Shown: piece after piece, positions 5,903 through 9,560 of the stretch
How the letters are laid out: each line of letters starts with the position of its first letter
Numbering within the stretch: position 1 is the first letter of the stretch
NCBI GenBank assembly: GCA_946482345.1
Contig: CAMLRJ010000089.1
Span: forward strand, 1-9,560
Origin: an uncultured Cellvibrio sp.
GTDB lineage: Bacteria > Pseudomonadota > Gammaproteobacteria > Pseudomonadales > Cellvibrionaceae
DNA length: 9,560 nt
Direction of reading: 5' to 3'
Notes under the pieces: generated by a model
What the model saw: the letters and a program-made list of their open reading frames with translations, nothing else
What the model was told of the DNA's origin: nothing
Databases searched by the model: none
Translations under genes and position numbers: made by a program

Positions 5903-7747
5903 ATGCCGGTTTATCGTTCCAAAACCACCACATCTGGCCGCAATATGGCGGGCGCGCGCGCGCTTTGGCGTGCTACGGGCATGAAGGATGAAGATTTCCA
6001 AAAGCCCATTATTGCCGTTGCCAATTCATTTACCCAATTTGTTCCGGGTCATGTGCATTTGAAAGATTTGGGACAATTGGTTGCGCGTGAAATTGAGAAA
6101 GCCGGCGGTGTTGCAAAAGAGTTCAACACTATTGCGGTGGATGATGGAATCGCCATGGGGCATGACGGCATGCTTTATAGCTTGCCTTCACGCGACATCA
6201 TTGCGGACTCTGTGGAATATATGGTGAATGCGCATTGTGCGGATGCGATTGTGTGTATATCCAACTGCGACAAAATCACCCCCGGTATGTTGATGGCCGC
6301 CATGCGTTTAAATATCCCAGTGATATTTGTTTCGGGCGGGCCGATGGAAGCAGGCAAAACCCGTTTGGCAGACCACAAACTCGATCTGGTTGACGCGATT
6401 GTGATCGGCACAGATAAAAATGCATCAGATGAAAAAGTTGAAGCCTATGAACGCTCAGCTTGCCCAACTTGTGGTTCTTGCTCGGGAATGTTCACTGCAA
6501 ACTCGATGAACTGTTTGACAGAAGCTTTGGGATTATCCTTACCCGGTAATGGTTCTTTGTTGGCGACACACGCGGATCGCGAACAATTATTTTTGGAAGC
6601 AGGTCGCCGTATTGTTGAGATCACCAAACGTTATTACGAACAGGATGATGTCAGTGTGCTGCCGCGTTCAATCGCGACTTTCCAGGCATTTGAAAATGCC
6701 ATGGCACTCGATATTGCCATGGGCGGCTCAACCAATACGATTCTTCACTTGTTGGCGGCTGCACAGGAAGGTGAAGTGCCCTTCACCATGTTTGATGTGG
6801 ATCGCATGAGCCGCAAAGTACCGCAACTGTGTAAAGTCGCACCCAATACCCAGAAATATCATATGGAAGATGTTCATCGTGCCGGTGGCGTGATGAGTAT
6901 TCTGGCTGAATTAAACCGCGGTGGTTTGTTACACAATCAACTGCCGACTGTGCACAGTAAAACTTTTCAGGAAGCCTTGGATAAGTGGGATATCACCGTC
7001 ACCTCATCTGAAGCAGTCGCCACTTTTTATAAAGCGGGCCCTGCGGGAATTCCAACTCAAGTGGCATTTAGTCAATCTACCCGCTGGCCAACACTCGACG
7101 CTGATCGAGCCGAAGGTTGTATTCGTTCTGTGAAAAATGCCTATTCAAAAGAAGGTGGCCTGGCTGTTTTAAAAGGCAATATTGCGATTGATGGTTGCGT
7201 TGTAAAAACATCAGGTGTTGATGAGAGCTGTTGGGTATTCGAAGGCCCGGCTTATGTTGTCGAAAGTCAGGATCAAGCCGTTAAAGATATTCTCGATGGA
7301 AAAGTGAAAGCCGGTGATGTGGTTGTGATTCGCTATGAAGGCCCACGCGGTGGCCCTGGTATGCAGGAAATGCTCTATCCAACGAGCTATTTAAAATCAC
7401 AAGGTCTCGGCAAAGCTTGTGCGTTATTAACCGATGGTCGCTTCTCTGGCGGCACATCGGGTTTAAGTATCGGACACGTTTCACCCGAAGCCGCTGCTGG
7501 CGGTGCAATTGGATTGGTGCAAATGGGCGATATTATTCACATCGATATTCCGAACAGAAGTATTAACGTGAAATTATCCGATACCGAATTGGATGCGCGC
7601 CGTAAAGCGATGGAAGCAAAAGGCTCCAAAGCCTGGAAACCCACAGAAATTCGCCCACGCAAAGTTACTGCATCATTAAAAGCTTATGCAATGTTGGCGA
7701 TGAGCGCGGACAAAGGTGCAGTGCGGGATTTGAGTAAGCTGGATTGA
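5903..7747 (+). CDS. ilvD: Dihydroxy-acid dehydratase
   Basis: A 614-residue enzyme of valine, isoleucine and leucine (and pantothenate) synthesis that dehydrates 2,3-dihydroxy-3-methyl acids to 2-keto acids. It matches E. coli IlvD (616 residues) almost end to end, from [20 protein letters not shown] to [14 protein letters not shown]. Visible landmarks are the Mg2+ region VDDGIAMGH with D81, the IlvD/Edd signature [12 protein letters not shown] with C122, [11 protein letters not shown] with C187, C190 and C193, and [13 protein letters not shown] and [10 protein letters not shown] in the C-terminal domain. Near residue 49 it has PGHVH, as in E. coli, where the [2Fe-2S] type has a cysteine, so an oxygen-sensitive [4Fe-4S] cluster is likely. 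The start has a modest GAGG site 5 nt upstream. It is single-gene by layout, divergent from vapBC, and clearly more GC-rich than the 5' gene train. No leader peptide or attenuator is visible. Confidence 0.97.
   Translation: MPVYRSKTTTSGRNMAGARALWRATGMKDEDFQKPIIAVANSFTQFVPGHVHLKDLGQLVAREIEKAGGVAKEFNTIAVDDGIAMGHDGMLYSLPSRDIIADSVEYMVNAHCADAIVCISNCDKITPGMLMAAMRLNIPVIFVSGGPMEAGKTRLADHKLDLVDAIVIGTDKNASDEKVEAYERSACPTCGSCSGMFTANSMNCLTEALGLSLPGNGSLLATHADREQLFLEAGRRIVEITKRYYEQDDVSVLPRSIATFQAFENAMALDIAMGGSTNTILHLLAAAQEGEVPFTMFDVDRMSRKVPQLCKVAPNTQKYHMEDVHRAGGVMSILAELNRGGLLHNQLPTVHSKTFQEALDKWDITVTSSEAVATFYKAGPAGIPTQVAFSQSTRWPTLDADRAEGCIRSVKNAYSKEGGLAVLKGNIAIDGCVVKTSGVDESCWVFEGPAYVVESQDQAVKDILDGKVKAGDVVVIRYEGPRGGPGMQEMLYPTSYLKSQGLGKACALLTDGRFSGGTSGLSIGHVSPEAAAGGAIGLVQMGDIIHIDIPNRSINVKLSDTELDARRKAMEAKGSKAWKPTEIRPRKVTASLKAYAMLAMSADKGAVRDLSKLD
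5952..5963. repeat. Short alternating GC tract inside ilvD
   Basis: Six GC dinucleotides in a row encode part of the conserved MAGARAL segment. This is a simple-sequence run within required codons. It could favour slippage or left-handed DNA, but it is most likely just codon choice for Ala and Arg. Confidence 0.6.
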
Positions 7748-7796
7748 TTTTATCTCGTCACAAATAATTTCCATAAATCAACGCCAATCAATTATT

Positions 7797-7814
7797 CCTC
7801 TCCTTCGGGAGAGG
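7797..7814. repeat. Perfect 7-bp hairpin with TTCG loop (REP-like)
   Basis: CCTCTCC-TTCG-GGAGAGG forms a very stable stem with a UUCG tetraloop, 49 nt after the ilvD stop and 8 nt before the ribosome site of the next gene. No T-run follows on either strand, so it is not a textbook intrinsic terminator. Palindromes of this type (CTCTCC/GGAGAG with a TTCG loop) recur between genes in many proteobacteria. It may serve as a 3' stabiliser of ilvD mRNA, a weak terminator or a REP-type element. Confidence 0.65.
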
Positions 7815-7822
7815 TCATCCAC

Positions 7823-7827
7823 AGGAG
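7823..7827 (+). promoter_or_regulatory. Ribosome binding site that fixes the start at 7833
   Basis: AGGAG lies 5 nt before the ATG at 7833. A GTG two codons earlier (7827) is in frame but overlaps this site, so it cannot be the usual start. Confidence 0.75.
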
Positions 7828-7832
7828 TGAAT

Positions 7833-8792
7833 ATGCTGGTTCCAAAATTTTGGGCAGAATCAAAACAAAAATTTGAACACAATGGCCGAAAAGCAACCAT
7901 AAGACGCTATGGTTGGTCCAACACCAGTCAGCAAGATGCCGAAAATCATGCAATAGAAAGAGTCGCTGCAGCCTTCGAAAAATTTAAAACAAATGAAAAA
8001 ATTAAACGACTGGAAGCCAAATCAGCTTACGATGCGGATGATGGCGTTCCTATACGTGAAGAAATTATTACAAAAATTAATGATGAAATTATCACACGTA
8101 ATTCCTATGGTGCACTTTGCCTAAATACGCCAAACGTTTTATTTGGCGATATTGATTTTCCGGAAATTCACAATGACAAAAGTGGAATGATATTTTTAGC
8201 TTTGCTAGTTATTTCATGCATTCTGGTATTTGTAGCAGGCATGTCAAAACTGGTCTTTGTTTCACTATTTTTAACACCTGTTTTTTCCAATATCTACAAA
8301 CGGTTTATTTTCAAAAAACCTGACTACGAAACTGAACACCTGGAATTGATAAAATCGATTGTTGCCAAACATCCGGATTGGCGCATCAGAGTTTATCGAA
8401 CGCCAAATGGTTATCGCATCCTCGCTTTGCATCAGCTCTTTGATCCGAAATCAGAAGAAGCCAAACAATTTAACGAACAATTCAAAACAGATCCTCTTTA
8501 CCGCACCTTGTGTGTCAACCAAAATTGCTTTCGCGCTCGAATAAGCCCCAAACCCTGGCGCATCGGGATTTCACAAAATTTGAAACCAAGACCGGGAGTA
8601 TGGCCAATCGCGAATGAAAATATGCCCTTTCGGATTGAGTGGGTGAAACGCTATGAAACCAAAGCGAAGGACTTCGCTTCTTGTAAATTCCTAATGGAAT
8701 TAGGATCAGGGAAAGTCCACGACAAAGCATTTTCCGTCCAGAAAATACATGACGAATATTGCAAAGTCACATCTGACCTGCCTATAGCTTGA
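7833..8792 (+). CDS. Uncharacterised membrane protein with two central helices
   Basis: A 319-residue protein of unknown function. The N-terminal 110 residues are soluble and charged, with a helical stretch at about 34-65 and then ALCLNTPNVLFGDIDFPE at 94-111. Two membrane helices follow at about 118-136 and 138-153. The soluble C-terminal half has strikingly conserved-looking segments: WRIRVYRTPNGYRILALH at 183-200, DPLYRTLC at 220-227, CFRARISPKPWR at 232-243 and a tail with FASCKFLMELGSG (281-293) and IHDEYCKVT (305-313). I believe similar proteins are annotated as hypothetical in Pseudomonas-like bacteria, but I cannot name a domain. D106 and D108, with the later GYRxxxxH, faintly recall metal sites of archaeo-eukaryotic primase-like folds; this is speculative. 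It has its own strong ribosome site and stands alone between ilvD and the lipoprotein gene. Confidence 0.85.
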   Translation: MLVPKFWAESKQKFEHNGRKATIRRYGWSNTSQQDAENHAIERVAAAFEKFKTNEKIKRLEAKSAYDADDGVPIREEIITKINDEIITRNSYGALCLNTPNVLFGDIDFPEIHNDKSGMIFLALLVISCILVFVAGMSKLVFVSLFLTPVFSNIYKRFIFKKPDYETEHLELIKSIVAKHPDWRIRVYRTPNGYRILALHQLFDPKSEEAKQFNEQFKTDPLYRTLCVNQNCFRARISPKPWRIGISQNLKPRPGVWPIANENMPFRIEWVKRYETKAKDFASCKFLMELGSGKVHDKAFSVQKIHDEYCKVTSDLPIA

Positions 8793-8802
8793 TACCCAAA
8801 AC

Positions 8803-8863
8803 CACACAACTATTTTCAATTTCATAACGTATAAGCAACATTGAAGTTGAAAATTGGGGTGTG
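8803..8863 (+). promoter_or_regulatory. Imperfect inverted repeat in the leader of the lipoprotein gene
   Basis: CACAC...ATTTTCAA (8803-8819) faces TTGAAAAT...GTGTG (8847-8863) across 27 nt. The inner 8 bp and outer 5 bp pair perfectly, with a poorly matched 4-nt step between. In RNA this hairpin would end at the first base of the GAGG ribosome site (8863-8866), so it could influence translation. It could equally be an operator or chance in AT-rich DNA. Confidence 0.35.
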
Positions 8864-8873
8864 AGGTTTAACC

Positions 8874-9410
8874 ATGAAAGTTATTATTCTTTGTGCAGCT
8901 ATTGCCAGCCTTGGTTTTTGGCTCACCGCTTGTTCAAGCGTATCGCTGTCTGATTACAGCAAAAACACGCCTCAATTTAAACCCGAAGAATTTTTTAATG
9001 GCCAACTCACAGCACATGGCGTGGTGAAAAATCGCAGCGGCAAAGTAACACGCTATTTTATTGCAGATATCAAAGGTCACTGGGAAAACGGCAGGGGAGA
9101 ATTAAAAGAAGAATTTCTATTTAGTGATGGCGAAATTCAGCACCGCACATGGATGATGACACTGGATGAAAATAACAAACTAATTGCAACAGCAAATGAC
9201 GTAATGGGTGAAGCGCAGGGACATTATATTGGCAACGCATTACATCTGGAGTATCAACTCAAGGTTAAATACAAAGACAAGGACTTGCTGCTGAAAGTAA
9301 AAGACTGGATGTGGCTCGTTGATAAAAATACGTTGTTGAACGAATCTGAACTAACCAAGTGGGGCATTAAAGTTGGCAGTGTGCAACTCTCTATCAAACG
9401 TGTGGAATAG
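8874..9410 (+). CDS. DUF3833 family outer-membrane lipoprotein
   Basis: A 178-residue lipoprotein of the DUF3833 family, whose function is not established. The N-terminus is a lipoprotein signal peptide with a lipobox LTAC (17-20). C20 is the lipidated residue, followed by SS rather than D, which predicts transfer to the outer membrane. The mature part shows the family pattern: FKPEEFFNGQLTAHGVV (36-52), GHWENGRGELKEEFLFSDGE (68-87), RTWMMTL (91-97), ANDVMGEAQGHYIGNALHLEY (107-127), DWMWLVD (144-150) and KWGIKVG at the end. The alternating hydrophobic residues fit a lipocalin-like beta barrel, which is inference. A GAGG site (8863-8866) supports the ATG at 8874. The gene follows the membrane protein by 81 nt, with an inverted repeat in between, and converges on the trpD-like gene. 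Confidence 0.85.
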   Translation: MKVIILCAAIASLGFWLTACSSVSLSDYSKNTPQFKPEEFFNGQLTAHGVVKNRSGKVTRYFIADIKGHWENGRGELKEEFLFSDGEIQHRTWMMTLDENNKLIATANDVMGEAQGHYIGNALHLEYQLKVKYKDKDLLLKVKDWMWLVDKNTLLNESELTKWGIKVGSVQLSIKRVE

Positions 9411-9421
9411 TGTCGCCAGCA

Positions 9422-9560
9422 TCAGGGCTTATTTTTAAATCCTTGCGAGAACAAGGCCATCTGGCGAATCTTTTCCCCGGCTTTGGTATTAGCCACCACT
9501 TCTCTGGCAAGGCTCACACCATGTCGCAAACTGTCCGCCACGCCACTTACATAAATTGCA
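9422..9560 (-). CDS. trpD: 3' end of a TrpD-like anthranilate phosphoribosyltransferase (partial)
   Basis: A minus-strand frame enters from the right edge and stops at TGA (complement of 9422-9424), giving the last 45 residues of a longer protein. AIYVSGVADSLRHGVSLARE resembles the C-terminal helix region of TrpD, where an NAAxALY...ADSL..GV.LA pattern is typical, followed by a variable tail (KIRQMALFSQGF). TrpD joins anthranilate to phosphoribosyl pyrophosphate in tryptophan synthesis. A TrpD2/YbiB-type nucleic acid-binding paralogue is the main alternative, because only the tail is visible. It converges on the lipoprotein gene with an 11-nt gap, and no clear terminator hairpin with a T-run is present. 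Confidence 0.65.
   Translation of the reverse strand, partial: AIYVSGVADSLRHGVSLAREVVANTKAGEKIRQMALFSQGFKNKP

Noticed and set aside
5644..5991. Open frame of 115 codons spanning the vapB complement and the ilvD start
   Set aside because: It runs antisense to vapB and out of frame with ilvD, has no family resemblance, and is explained as a shadow of both genes.
7827..7832. GTG at 7827 as start of the membrane protein gene
   Set aside because: The GTG overlaps the AGGAG ribosome site, which is correctly spaced for the ATG at 7833.
9413..9467. TCGCCAG / CTGGCGA inverted repeat as a bidirectional terminator
   Set aside because: The 7-bp arms are over 40 nt apart, one lies inside the trpD-like coding end, and no T-run follows. 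It is probably chance.

Overview
The window reads as chromosomal DNA of a gammaproteobacterium. A Cellvibrio/Saccharophagus-like relative is my best guess, from the E. coli-like IlvD, the DUF3833 lipoprotein and the TrpD-like tail, but this is family-level recognition without a database search. There are 11 complete protein genes, a gene fragment at each edge, and no rRNA, tRNA, CRISPR array or insertion sequence that I can see.

Region 1 (1-5120, + strand) is a compact, AT-rich gene train. In order it holds the tail of a small membrane protein, a di-iron fatty acid hydroxylase/sterol desaturase-type membrane enzyme, a bacterial GH3-type (auxin-responsive promoter family) acyl acid-amido synthetase, an enolase-superfamily enzyme of the muconate lactonizing/dipeptide epimerase type, a GNAT acetyltransferase, a glyoxalase/VOC-fold protein and a small coiled-coil zinc-ribbon protein. 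The first five are joined by gaps of 3 nt or overlaps of 8, 4 and 4 nt and mostly lack good Shine-Dalgarno sites of their own, which points to translational coupling. The last two have strong AGGAGA sites. The hydroxylase, GH3 and epimerase genes look like a small-molecule pathway: hydroxylate a lipid-like acid, join it to an amino acid or amine, then epimerise or isomerise the product. I know of no described system with this composition, and it is the most interesting content of the window.

Region 2 (5125-5902) is a VapBC toxin-antitoxin pair on the minus strand. It converges on the zinc-ribbon gene with a 4-nt gap and diverges from ilvD across a short intergenic region. That region carries an inverted repeat (a likely VapB operator) and two interleaved sets of direct repeats.

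Region 3 (5903-9560) has a housekeeping look. It contains ilvD (dihydroxy-acid dehydratase of branched-chain amino acid synthesis, visibly more GC-rich than region 1), a REP-like UUCG hairpin, an uncharacterised two-helix membrane protein, a DUF3833 outer-membrane lipoprotein and, converging on the lipoprotein, the 3' end of a trpD-like gene on the minus strand. No gene-free stretch exceeds about 115 bases.
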